64,000 nt of DNA from the NCBI GenBank assembly GCA_965603015.1, contig CBFDBJ010000001.1, positions 1 to 64,000 of the forward strand. Reading direction: 5' to 3'. This DNA is from JAUWTJ01 sp965603015. GTDB taxonomy: Bacteria > Pseudomonadota > Alphaproteobacteria > M2410. Below the pieces are notes generated by a model. It did no database searches. It saw only the letters and a list, made by a program, of their open reading frames with translations, and had not been told where the DNA came from. Positions 26,449 through 35,017 of this stretch are shown here, one piece after another (position 1 is the first letter of the stretch; each line of letters begins with the position of its first letter). The translations under genes and the position numbers were made by a program.

Positions 26449-26589
26449 TCACTCATCCGCCTTTTTGCTTTTCTTCAAGGCAAAAAGACCCGCAAAACTG
26501 TCATCTCTTGAAGTTTTCTCTGTTTGCACTTCCCACTTGATGACCATGGCTATAGCGACAGCGGCCAATGCTAGAAGTATCGCAGACAT
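26449..26589 (-). CDS. Small single-pass membrane protein (46 residues)
   Basis: This short gene was located by its start site: TGGAGG lies just upstream of the ATG. The product has one hydrophobic segment (SAILLALAAVAIAMVIKW) and a basic C-terminus (FALKKSKKADE), so it is predicted to sit in the inner membrane with its tail in the cytoplasm. A longer open frame reaches 26781 but has no comparable start. It lies between the GT4 gene and the O-antigen ligase. No family is recognised. Confidence 0.55.
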   Translation of the reverse strand: MSAILLALAAVAIAMVIKWEVQTEKTSRDDSFAGLFALKKSKKADE

Positions 26590-26699
26590 AAAAGCCTCCA
26601 GGCTGGACAGGAAAAATTTACAGTACACAAAACTACTTAAAAGATATTCAAGGAAACCTAATCTATACTGGTTGATGAAATAAACACGGAAAATCTCGA

Positions 26700-27995
26700 A
26701 TGCGTGGACTGATAATCTTTGGTGTCTTTCTGGTCGTTGCGGTAACAGCCGTGACGGCAGCACAGGCCGGCGTATTGGCATGGGTCTGGATTGCCCTTAT
26801 GAACCCGCACAAGGAAGTCTATGGCTTCGTTACAGGTCTAAGACTCAACTACATCATCGCGATCATTGCCGTTCTCAGCTGGCTGATTTCCTCAGAACGC
26901 AAGGCGCCCGGTGACAACAACTCATTCTGGTTGGCTGTTTTTTTCTTCCTGTGGACCTCCCTGTCGACACTCTTTGCCTGGAACGCTGAGTTTTCCTATC
27001 CCTACTGGCTGGAGTTTGCAAAAACCCTTACCTTGATTTTTCTGGTTGCGACGGTTCTCAATACCCGCCTCCGCATTCATGCCTTGCTCCTGATTATATT
27101 CATTTCACTGGCTTATTGGGGAGTGAAGGGAGGCGGATTTTCGATACTCTCCGGCGGGCGGTATCTGGTATACGGCCCCGCATCCAGTCATATCGCAGAC
27201 AACAATCATCTCGCCCTGGCACTCACAATGACACTGCCGGTTGGCTATTTCCTGTTCAGACAATCCGAGCATAAACTCACGCGCTGGGCTGTCGCAGGCG
27301 CATCAACACTGACGTTGATTAGCGTCCTCATATCATATTCCAGAGGTGCCTTTGTTGCCCTTGCCGCGATGGCCCTTTACTGGATGTTCACAAGGAGACA
27401 GATCAAATCAATCGCCGCTACCGTCATTATTGGCGGCCTCACATTCATCCTGCTGCCCGACCAATGGTTTGACCGAATGGAAACCATTGGTGAATACTCG
27501 GAGGATCGATCCGCACAGGGGCGGCTTGATGCCTGGAGAACATCTTTCAATATGGCGAAAGCCGATCCCTTGACGGGAGCCGGTTTTACCGCCATTGAAC
27601 GCCCGGATGTCTATTTTTCACATAATCCGGATTCGATCCTTGGGGCTTCGAAAGCAGCCCACAGCATCTATTTCCAGGTTTTGGGCGACCATGGCTTCGT
27701 TGGCCTGTTCATCTACCTTTCGATCGCGCTCCTTGCCTGGAGAAACACTCAACGTCTGTCTCGTTCCCCTCCTGGCACACAGCGTGACGACTGGATTATT
27801 GACATCACACTTGCACTTAAACTGTCATTGATCGGGTTTTGGGTAGGTGGCGCCTTTTTGTCCATGGCTTACTACGATCTCTATTTTATCCTGGTAGTTG
27901 TAACCGGTATATTGACTCAAATTCAGACAGGCTCGACCCATAAAGTCGATGGATCGTTGATGAGACAATTGGATCCACGTCGGTCCGCCAATTGA
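26700..27995 (+). CDS. O-antigen ligase-like protein, exosortase A associated
   Basis: This 431-residue integral membrane protein has about ten or more hydrophobic segments and a larger loop in the second half, as in Wzy/WaaL-type ligases and polymerases. The N-terminal ALMNPHKEVYGF and the conserved region around the DRSAQGRLDAWRTSF and later LGASKAAHSIYFQVLGDHG segments fit the TIGR03097 family of probable O-glycosylation ligases found with exosortase A. It would join or transfer glycan repeats on the periplasmic side. Its position inside the glycan cassette, away from the XrtA core, is noteworthy. No strong RBS is visible. Confidence 0.8.
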   Translation: MRGLIIFGVFLVVAVTAVTAAQAGVLAWVWIALMNPHKEVYGFVTGLRLNYIIAIIAVLSWLISSERKAPGDNNSFWLAVFFFLWTSLSTLFAWNAEFSYPYWLEFAKTLTLIFLVATVLNTRLRIHALLLIIFISLAYWGVKGGGFSILSGGRYLVYGPASSHIADNNHLALALTMTLPVGYFLFRQSEHKLTRWAVAGASTLTLISVLISYSRGAFVALAAMALYWMFTRRQIKSIAATVIIGGLTFILLPDQWFDRMETIGEYSEDRSAQGRLDAWRTSFNMAKADPLTGAGFTAIERPDVYFSHNPDSILGASKAAHSIYFQVLGDHGFVGLFIYLSIALLAWRNTQRLSRSPPGTQRDDWIIDITLALKLSLIGFWVGGAFLSMAYYDLYFILVVVTGILTQIQTGSTHKVDGSLMRQLDPRRSAN

Positions 27996-28008
27996 GTGCA
28001 TAAAGTCC

Positions 28009-28959
28009 ATGACAGAATTATCCAGCCAGACAGTCGAGCAGATCCTGCGGCGGAAAATGCAACCCGCCGAGACGTGGCACACCTGCAGGGTTGTTGGCCC
28101 ACTGATTACAACCACAGCATCACAGATTTATCAGGCTTTCCCTGAAGGCAGCGATGCTCCGGTTGCGGTCAAATGCACATCACCCATCGAAGCCGCAGAA
28201 CAATTTGCCGCCCTCAAAAAGGCGGCCGATATTCTCGGTCGCCAGCAACAGTTTAAGTCGCCAATACCCGTTGCCATAATTGAGGACGAGGGGATTATTG
28301 TGATGAGCTGGATTGAAGCGCCTTCCTTGCAACACATGTGTCTGGATCGCAAAACATCCATCGCCGCGATACGAGAAGGGCTGGACACATGTGGCGAAAT
28401 GCTCGGTCATCTGCACGGCGATACTCACATCATGGAAAAGGTCCTTGATACCGCTGACTTTATGCATGACATTGATTTGGCCTTTGGCGGGAAAAGCGCG
28501 CCGAAGTCCATCAAACCCGCACTCGATCTTCTATTAAAAACTGCGGCTGACGTTCAAGAACTCGATCTTCCTGTCACAATTTTGCACGGCGATTTCAAAC
28601 CCGCAAATCTGCTTCTTGCCAGCCCTGTAACGTGGACGATTGATGCGGCTTTGAAGTGGGAGGGCGCCGCAGTGCATGATTGCGCTCATTTTCTAAATCA
28701 ATTCGCTCTCGATCTCTATCACCCTCGAGGAATAAGGTTACGTGCGCATCTCAACGACCTGGAGCAGTTTTTCCTACGAGCTTATGAGCACACGGCTGAA
28801 CCCGTCTCGCGGCTGCCGCTCGACTGGCTACGGCTACAGAAACTTGTTATTCTTTATGCCGAACAGTTAGAGAGAAAGAACCGACATCTCGCATCCAGAT
28901 ACCTCGCATTGTGTATCAGGGTCGAGATAGGAAGGTTAGTGCGCAAGTTTCCGACCTGA
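28009..28959 (+). CDS. Aminoglycoside-phosphotransferase-like kinase
   Basis: This 316-residue soluble protein resembles the APH/choline kinase fold. It has a VAVKCTSP lysine strand, a GMSWIE-like hinge (VMSWIEAPSL) and the catalytic loop ILHGDFKPANLLL, with the following WTIDAALKWEGAAVHD block where the metal-binding aspartate is expected. In the usual position the DFG-like aspartate reads ID, so activity is possible. In polysaccharide clusters such kinases can phosphorylate sugars or amino alcohols. It follows the ligase gene by 13 bases and is probably in the same transcript. Confidence 0.65.
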   Translation: MTELSSQTVEQILRRKMQPAETWHTCRVVGPLITTTASQIYQAFPEGSDAPVAVKCTSPIEAAEQFAALKKAADILGRQQQFKSPIPVAIIEDEGIIVMSWIEAPSLQHMCLDRKTSIAAIREGLDTCGEMLGHLHGDTHIMEKVLDTADFMHDIDLAFGGKSAPKSIKPALDLLLKTAADVQELDLPVTILHGDFKPANLLLASPVTWTIDAALKWEGAAVHDCAHFLNQFALDLYHPRGIRLRAHLNDLEQFFLRAYEHTAEPVSRLPLDWLRLQKLVILYAEQLERKNRHLASRYLALCIRVEIGRLVRKFPT

Positions 28960-28983
28960 CAACCAGTGTGCTCTCCGTTCGGC

Positions 28984-30924
28984 TCAACGCGAGACTGGTT
29001 CATTTCTATGACGCAAAGCCTGCTCCCGCAGCTCGTCCGGGGTTGACGCCTGGCCGCCGCATTCATCAAAGAAGAACTCCAGATACTGCTCTATGGTTTT
29101 GACAAAGACGGCCCTGTCCTCATCTGTTGTCACATAAGGACTACCCCCGGGCATCAAGGTCGAGGAATGATAGGTCAGACTGAAGATTCGGCGCCCCCGC
29201 GCCCTCATTTTCATCGTCAGGCGTTTCATTTCCTCAAACGAAATGCCTTCCGGCGTCAGCGTTATCCTCTCGAGAAGACCGGTGCGGGCAAGCAGTCCCG
29301 GGAGGTGCAATCGCGTCCCCAGGGGGCCATTAATATCTTGAAACACTCGCGGGCCAAGCGGGGCCAGAAGCCCGGAAAATCCACGAGTCAAGGGTATTTC
29401 CAGCAGGTCCAGATCATCCCCGAGCCAGACCGGTGCATTAACAAAACTCGAAAAATCAAACCCTTCAACCTCCGAAAAATCCGTATGAGGAACGATACTA
29501 AGGTCGATCTGATACCCCAACGTCTTCAGGATTTTTGGCGTTGATGGTCCAAAGCCGTATCGCCCGGCCTTGTAGATGGTTGGTCGATGGGAAAATTCCT
29601 GCTCAATCTTCTCCGTCAGCTCCTTGAGTTTCCTGTACTCGGACTGAAAGGACAGATTGCCAGGGTATGAGTTGAAATTCGACTGTTCTTCAAGATAGGG
29701 CGGGTTGACCCAGGGCTGAAGATGAGCCCCGATCATGCAATTACCAGGCTCAAAGTAGCGTTTGATAACATCAACAGATTTTTTGTTTTCAACAATCGGG
29801 TAGTCCAGCACGTAGGTCGGTTTGACGCCAAATTTTTCAAACAAGGCTTGGGTTTCATCCTGATAGAGAATTGATTCGATGGACCGATTCGATGCTGAAA
29901 AAGGTCTCGACCAGTCAAACTCTTCTTCTGTATCCACGACAACGACGAGACTTGGCTGGACCTTCTCATCAAGGGTAACTTCGTGCTCACGTCCAAGCCG
30001 ATGTGGGCTGACAATATGTTTCAGCCTCTTGATCGGTTGCGTCGAATTAAGCAGATAGGCAAGATTGCCAAGCGAATCAAGCCCGAGGGACGCCGCCTTT
30101 CCAAGATACTCAAACCCCTCCTTGTGCCGTCCGGATTCAGCGTAGATGCGCCCGACACTCTGATAGCGATGCGCCAGAATTGTCTTGATTTCCGCGTCGT
30201 TCAACCGATGACGATTCTCCTCGATACGCTGCTGGATAATCGGCAAAATCGCTTCGGCCGAGCTGGATCGCTCTCTCTTCGAAAGACTGAAGCCGGTATC
30301 ATAGACATTGACAAAAACCTCATCAATGTGAACGACAGAACCGAGCATTGCCAATCGAACCCATAAGTCCTGATCTTCACCACTGGCCAGTTCAGGATTA
30401 AACAATCCAGCCTGGAGAACCTTGTCACGCCGCGCAAGAACACAAGGGGTCGCCACACAGGGTTGCCGCAGCAGGGCTTTCCAGCCGTCAGGCCCTTCAG
30501 GTCGTTTCCGGTTTGGATTAATCAGACCCAGGGATTTACCGCCAGGGCCAAGCAGGCTTGCCTCGCAGGTAACGAAAATCGAATCGGGACGGGAGAGAAA
30601 GGCCGCCACCTGGGCCGTGAGCTTGCCCGCGAGCCACTCATCATCAGCATCCAGAAAAGCCAGCAGGTCGCCCGTCGCCATTTCAATTGCCAGATTGCGT
30701 GCCCCGGAAGCGCCAAGGTTCGTTTGCGACTGGAAAAACTTGATATCAAGCTCTTCAAACCGCATAACAAGGTCAGACGTGCCGTCAATACTGGCATCAT
30801 CGACGACGATCACTTCGAGATTTTCATAGTTCTGCGCGACAACTGACGCAAGAGCGCGCTCCACCGTTGTTGCCGCATTGTAGGTTGGAACAATGACGCT
30901 GATGAGCGGATCACTTCTTGTCAT
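28984..30924 (-). CDS. Glycosyltransferase 2 fused to a WalW-like deacetylase domain
   Basis: This is a 646-residue protein. The N-terminal 230 residues are a GT-A glycosyltransferase (VIVPTYNAATTVERAL, VVDDASIDGT, and LAFLDADDEW with the DxD motif). From about residue 330 the chain resembles WalW-type polysaccharide deacetylases: VVVDTEEEFDW, then CMIGAHLQPW, then RPTIYKAGRYGFG and a late SLTYHSSTL segment. The metal ligands D and H are present. Joining a sugar transferase to a deacetylase-like domain suggests one protein that adds and trims an amino sugar; that is inference, as the two may lie on different sides of the membrane. It is divergent from the flippase gene. Confidence 0.8.
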   Translation of the reverse strand: MTRSDPLISVIVPTYNAATTVERALASVVAQNYENLEVIVVDDASIDGTSDLVMRFEELDIKFFQSQTNLGASGARNLAIEMATGDLLAFLDADDEWLAGKLTAQVAAFLSRPDSIFVTCEASLLGPGGKSLGLINPNRKRPEGPDGWKALLRQPCVATPCVLARRDKVLQAGLFNPELASGEDQDLWVRLAMLGSVVHIDEVFVNVYDTGFSLSKRERSSSAEAILPIIQQRIEENRHRLNDAEIKTILAHRYQSVGRIYAESGRHKEGFEYLGKAASLGLDSLGNLAYLLNSTQPIKRLKHIVSPHRLGREHEVTLDEKVQPSLVVVVDTEEEFDWSRPFSASNRSIESILYQDETQALFEKFGVKPTYVLDYPIVENKKSVDVIKRYFEPGNCMIGAHLQPWVNPPYLEEQSNFNSYPGNLSFQSEYRKLKELTEKIEQEFSHRPTIYKAGRYGFGPSTPKILKTLGYQIDLSIVPHTDFSEVEGFDFSSFVNAPVWLGDDLDLLEIPLTRGFSGLLAPLGPRVFQDINGPLGTRLHLPGLLARTGLLERITLTPEGISFEEMKRLTMKMRARGRRIFSLTYHSSTLMPGGSPYVTTDEDRAVFVKTIEQYLEFFFDECGGQASTPDELREQALRHRNEPVSR

Positions 30925-31169
30925 AACACAGGCTCTGGGGATGAAGTGCTGCGAGGGATCATGAATTCAGATTTCCATTGCCATGGCACGTACTCTTCAC
31001 TGCCACGATTGATACTGTCCGATGCCATAAAATATACTATGCGATGAAAGTCTTTTTAAAGCGTTTCAGCAGCAAATGTAATGGTTGATGTCAGGATGGG
31101 GTAGAGGGGAGAAAACAGATTTCAGAGGACAATGACATACATCGCCACCTGGCGCGCGGCCTGAGCTGG

Positions 31170-32594
31170 ATGGCGGCGATGCGCTGGACAATCCGTATTC
31201 TGGGCATGTTCAACGTTGTCATTCTTGCCAGACTGCTGGCCCCGGAGGATTTCGGGCTTATCGCCATGTCGAGCATTGTCATTGGCCTGGTGACAACACT
31301 GACCGACGGCAGCGTCGACCACGCGATAGCGCGCGCAAAGAGCCCGGACGATGAGGATTACAACAGCGCCTGGTCACTTCAAATCTGCGTTGGCATTGCC
31401 AATGCCATCCTGATCATTCTCCTGGCTCCGCTGTTCGTCTGGGTCTTCGATGAACCCAGATTGCAGACCCTGTTTTTCATCGGGGCCCTGGCGCCGATAT
31501 TCATCAGTTTTGAAAATATCGGAACTGTCAACTTCAGGCGGGCCCTCGACTTCCGGACGGAGTATCGTTACTGGATAATCCGAAAACTTGGCAAAATCGC
31601 AATTACGCTCGCAATGGCGTTTACCATTCGAAATTACTACGCCCTCGCAATTTCGGCGCCACTCTCGGCACTGTTTGTGGTTTTTCTCAGTTTCCGTATG
31701 TCTCCATTTCGTCCGAAATTCAACCTCTCACGCGCACGCGGAATTTGGGATTTTTCAAAATGGCTGATCGTTCTGGACACCTCGCGAATGTTTGAGCGCA
31801 GAGGCGACGAGTTTGCGGCCGGAGTGTTCGGGGTTGCCGATCAGCTTGGCACCTACTCAGTAGCTTCTGATCTTGCGACGATGCCAACGCGCGAGATGAT
31901 TGAGCCCCTCGACCGTGTCATCCTGCCGGCCTTCGCAAACCAGTCGGACATCACGGCATCGGTCAAGGAGGCCCTGACGGCCAGCTTATCCCTTATCATT
32001 GCCGTTTCCTGTGCGACAGGACTGGGCATGTATCTGATTGCCGATCCGTTCGTCCGCTTTTTTCTCGGTCAACAATGGCTCGACGCCATTCCATTCTTTG
32101 AATGGATTGCCTTGTCTGCCGTGGCGGGCGGCATTGCCCTCGGTCTCAGGCCGATTTTCCTGGTCATCGGCGAAGAGCGCCGCCTGGCTCTCATCTACTT
32201 CGGTGCTCTTGTTCTCTTCCTGCCGATCTTTCTCCTTGTCGCGGCGACTTTCGACTTTGAAGCGCTGGCACAGGTTCGCATTGCCTTGTCGGCGTATCTT
32301 CTTGCCGCTTCGCTGGTTTATCCTCTGAGGAGCGGCATCGTATCCTTTGCGTCTCTACTGGAAGCAAGCTGGCGCCCCCTGCTTGCCAGTCTCGCCATGA
32401 TCATCTCCGTTCGGATAGCGCAAGAGTTTGACGCGGGCTGGCTGGCGCTCGAACTTCTGCGCGATGTGCTCATAGGAGCTTTATCCTTTGTCACAACACT
32501 GCTGTGCAGCTGGCGCTTCTTTTCAGGCAAAGCTGGCCCGGAGGAGCAAATCTGGCGGCTCCTTTCACGGCTTGCCTCGCGGCAAAAGACCTGA
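31170..32594 (+). CDS. Lipid-linked oligosaccharide flippase (Wzx-type)
   Basis: This 474-residue protein has 12 or more hydrophobic segments and the MATE/Wzx-like layout, with VVILARLLAPEDFGL early on. It should flip lipid-linked sugar repeats across the inner membrane. The ATG at 31170 is kept as the annotated start, but the frame is open upstream and family members normally have another 10-17 residues before the WMAAMRW segment. Upstream codons contain an ATT at 31119 with GAGGGGAG seven bases before it. The true start may be there. Confidence 0.85.
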   Translation: MAAMRWTIRILGMFNVVILARLLAPEDFGLIAMSSIVIGLVTTLTDGSVDHAIARAKSPDDEDYNSAWSLQICVGIANAILIILLAPLFVWVFDEPRLQTLFFIGALAPIFISFENIGTVNFRRALDFRTEYRYWIIRKLGKIAITLAMAFTIRNYYALAISAPLSALFVVFLSFRMSPFRPKFNLSRARGIWDFSKWLIVLDTSRMFERRGDEFAAGVFGVADQLGTYSVASDLATMPTREMIEPLDRVILPAFANQSDITASVKEALTASLSLIIAVSCATGLGMYLIADPFVRFFLGQQWLDAIPFFEWIALSAVAGGIALGLRPIFLVIGEERRLALIYFGALVLFLPIFLLVAATFDFEALAQVRIALSAYLLAASLVYPLRSGIVSFASLLEASWRPLLASLAMIISVRIAQEFDAGWLALELLRDVLIGALSFVTTLLCSWRFFSGKAGPEEQIWRLLSRLASRQKT

Positions 32595-32631
32595 GAACGA
32601 GTATTCCGGCGGTCAGGTCATCCTCGGACGA

Positions 32632-33681
32632 CTATCCCAACCGCCATTTGAGGCTCTGAAAACTCCTGGCAACAAGCCCGCCAACACCGGCCGCGCTCCA
32701 GCTTCCTTTCACAAAGCGTCTCGTGCCATTTGCAAACTCGAGTTTGGTGCGACTTTCCCCAAGGCCATAGTCAAGCAGGTTCATTCCCCCGTCCGGCATC
32801 GCGCGAAGCATTTCCAGAATGAGAAGACGGCCCGGCGACATGCGCTTCAGATCGTCGTTGAAAACCGGAAACCAGTAATGAAACACTGGCCCACAGCGCA
32901 GTCCAATATGAAAGGCCGCCCAGGTCTCGCCGGCGTAAAGCGTTGAAAGGACAAGCGTACATTGCCGGTGGTCTTCACGCGAGAGCCGGTGCAGGAGCTT
33001 GCGGTTCTGTTCGTTTTCGAAAACATCGGCAGCACCGCGCTCACGATATTGCCGGCATTTCTCATCGATAATCTTGTCGAGCAGCTCGTCGGTTTTGTCA
33101 ACTTCGAGCACAAACCGCAGATCTCCGTACTCCCGCTCGATCTTGCGCCGCCTTCGCGCCAGATCGGTTGCTCGAGATTTTTTCTCCTCGGAAAACCGCG
33201 CCCACCAATGGTCAAACCCGGACGCCATACTGGTCACCGGCCCGCCCGGCGCATCGACAAGATCTTCCCCGCGCCCCTGAGGACGCGCCGGAACGTGATC
33301 AATTTCAAATCGCTTGAGACCGGAAGCCGCAAAGAAATCGGGTGGCGAGAGCGTTCCTGCAGGCTGCCTTGCCAGAAGCGGCCCCGAATAGTCGCTCATT
33401 TCGCCGCCGACACGCTGGCCCAATCCAAGAACTCCCTCAAGCCCCGGATTTTTCTGAAAGGCAAACAAGCCTGCCAGCTCTCCTGCGTCATTACAGGCAG
33501 TCGTCACATGGACATCGAACCCCGCGTCCTGTGCGGCCTTTGCAAAAGTATAACTGTAAAACGCGCTGTCACAATCTTCTGCATCATCCAGCGCCCGCGC
33601 CCATGCAATGATCTTGGCCTCGGTTAGTTCACCGGGACGTTTTGTTTCAAATTGGTAGTGAGGCTCGTCCGACAGCGTCAT
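32632..33681 (-). CDS. CelD/FemAB-type acyltransferase
   Basis: This is a 349-residue soluble protein. It has the two-lobe GNAT layout with a helical insertion around residues 160-200 (EEKKSRATDLARRRRKI), typical of CelD-like proteins of polysaccharide loci, and a C-terminal YGLGESRTKLEFANG block. Family members are thought to transfer acyl or aminoacyl groups to glycan precursors. Its start overlaps the stop of the deacetylase gene by four bases (ATGA), so the two are translationally coupled. It is one of three such enzymes in the window. Confidence 0.75.
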   Translation of the reverse strand: MTLSDEPHYQFETKRPGELTEAKIIAWARALDDAEDCDSAFYSYTFAKAAQDAGFDVHVTTACNDAGELAGLFAFQKNPGLEGVLGLGQRVGGEMSDYSGPLLARQPAGTLSPPDFFAASGLKRFEIDHVPARPQGRGEDLVDAPGGPVTSMASGFDHWWARFSEEKKSRATDLARRRRKIEREYGDLRFVLEVDKTDELLDKIIDEKCRQYRERGAADVFENEQNRKLLHRLSREDHRQCTLVLSTLYAGETWAAFHIGLRCGPVFHYWFPVFNDDLKRMSPGRLLILEMLRAMPDGGMNLLDYGLGESRTKLEFANGTRRFVKGSWSAAGVGGLVARSFQSLKWRLG

Positions 33682-34766
33682 CGCAATCCTGTGCTTCCCC
33701 TGGTACTCTTCACGGCGACCGGACGCAAAAACATCTCTGCTGCAATGCGTCCGGCATCGAAGTCATCTGCCAAATGTCGGCCATAGTCGGAATTAGACGG
33801 ATCGGACCCCGGCGGACGAATTTCAAATCGACCACAGGCTGGCACATTAATTCCGTCCCCGGTTCCGCATAACGTCTTGTCAGAATCAAAGATCAATTCG
33901 TAACCGGTTGATTTTGCCTGATCCAGAATTTCACTTGTATAGTGCCCGTGCGGAAAAGACAGGCTCTTGACGGGCGGTGTACACCATGACGACAGGTCGT
34001 CCCAGGACTGAACCAGTTCCAGACCCGGGTCTTCAAGGGCCGGGAATGGCGTGTGGCTGACCCCGTGCGTGCCGAAGTCGAACAGCGGGTCTTCGGCAAG
34101 GCGTGTAACATCTTCCGGCGTCATCATCCGCGGCATCCAGCGATCATCCATCGTCGAAAACTGCGCGGCACACTCCTGGCCCGCATGCCCGCCGCGGCTT
34201 TCAAGGCACGATACAAGACGCATGACTTTCCGGGGAAAATTGCTGTCGCCGAGAACCTCATCAACGCCCAGGGTTTGCCCCAATGTCAGCCATTGATCCG
34301 AGCCCTCACCGGCCACCATGAGCGATGCGAACAGCCGCTCCTGCCAGAACGCCTCGCCGCTCTTGACAGCGCCGGTGGCAACAAAAAACACGGCTGGCAC
34401 CCCGGCTTGTCTCAGCAGCGGCGCAGCAAACTCCACATTGTCAGCCCAGCCGTCATCGAAGGTCACCAGCAGCGCCCGGGGCGGCAACACAGCCTCACCG
34501 CGCTGCGCACGCGCAACCGCCTCAAGTCCGACCGGAGTGTAGTGGCGCTTGATCAACCCCAGCAGCCGATCAAAAAACCCGGTCGACATGGTAAACAGCG
34601 GGTTCGCGCCCTGCCATGCGGGCGCGTCAGGATCTATGACCCTGTGGAACATCAGGACAGTCAATGTCTCACGGTTCCGCCGCCGGTGCAGCGCGCCCAG
34701 CCCTCCGGTCCGGTAAAGCATCTCCTTGGCCAAAGCCTTTGGACGTATGTGCCAGCTGTGGGTCAT
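33678..34766 (-). CDS. Polysaccharide deacetylase family protein
   Basis: This 362-residue protein carries the NodB fold. VLMFHRVID marks the start of the domain, LVTFDDGWADN the metal-binding aspartate pair, and FGTHGVSHTPF a histidine-containing motif that fits the HxxxH metal site. Such enzymes remove acetyl groups from N-acetylhexosamines in glycans. There is no clear signal peptide, so the activity may be on lipid-linked precursors at the membrane. It is coupled to the acyltransferase that follows, suggesting deacetylation followed by acylation. Confidence 0.8.
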   Translation of the reverse strand: MTHSWHIRPKALAKEMLYRTGGLGALHRRRNRETLTVLMFHRVIDPDAPAWQGANPLFTMSTGFFDRLLGLIKRHYTPVGLEAVARAQRGEAVLPPRALLVTFDDGWADNVEFAAPLLRQAGVPAVFFVATGAVKSGEAFWQERLFASLMVAGEGSDQWLTLGQTLGVDEVLGDSNFPRKVMRLVSCLESRGGHAGQECAAQFSTMDDRWMPRMMTPEDVTRLAEDPLFDFGTHGVSHTPFPALEDPGLELVQSWDDLSSWCTPPVKSLSFPHGHYTSEILDQAKSTGYELIFDSDKTLCGTGDGINVPACGRFEIRPPGSDPSNSDYGRHLADDFDAGRIAAEMFLRPVAVKSTRGSTGLR

Positions 34767-35017
34767 TCGATTGTGCAGATTTTCCGTAATCAGGGACAGG
34801 GTTTGGCACCAGGGATGCGAACGCCGGAACCCTATCAGTATTTGCTTGATCGCTCATTAAAAGACACAATGTCGAAAGGTCAGAGCCGGCCCGCTTATGG
34901 CATCATACTTGCGAATGTTCAGGAGAATTGCATTCCTTGCCGCGCCGCCGGCCCGGAAGCGCCCCGTATTGTAACATGAATCAGGACCTGAGACCCGTAA
35001 TGACACTGAAGGAAGCC

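Noticed and set aside
30984..30999. TGGCACG, a perfect -24 element before the first flippase
   Set aside because: The -12 position reads CTTCA rather than TTGCA, so the site is unlikely to work with sigma-54.
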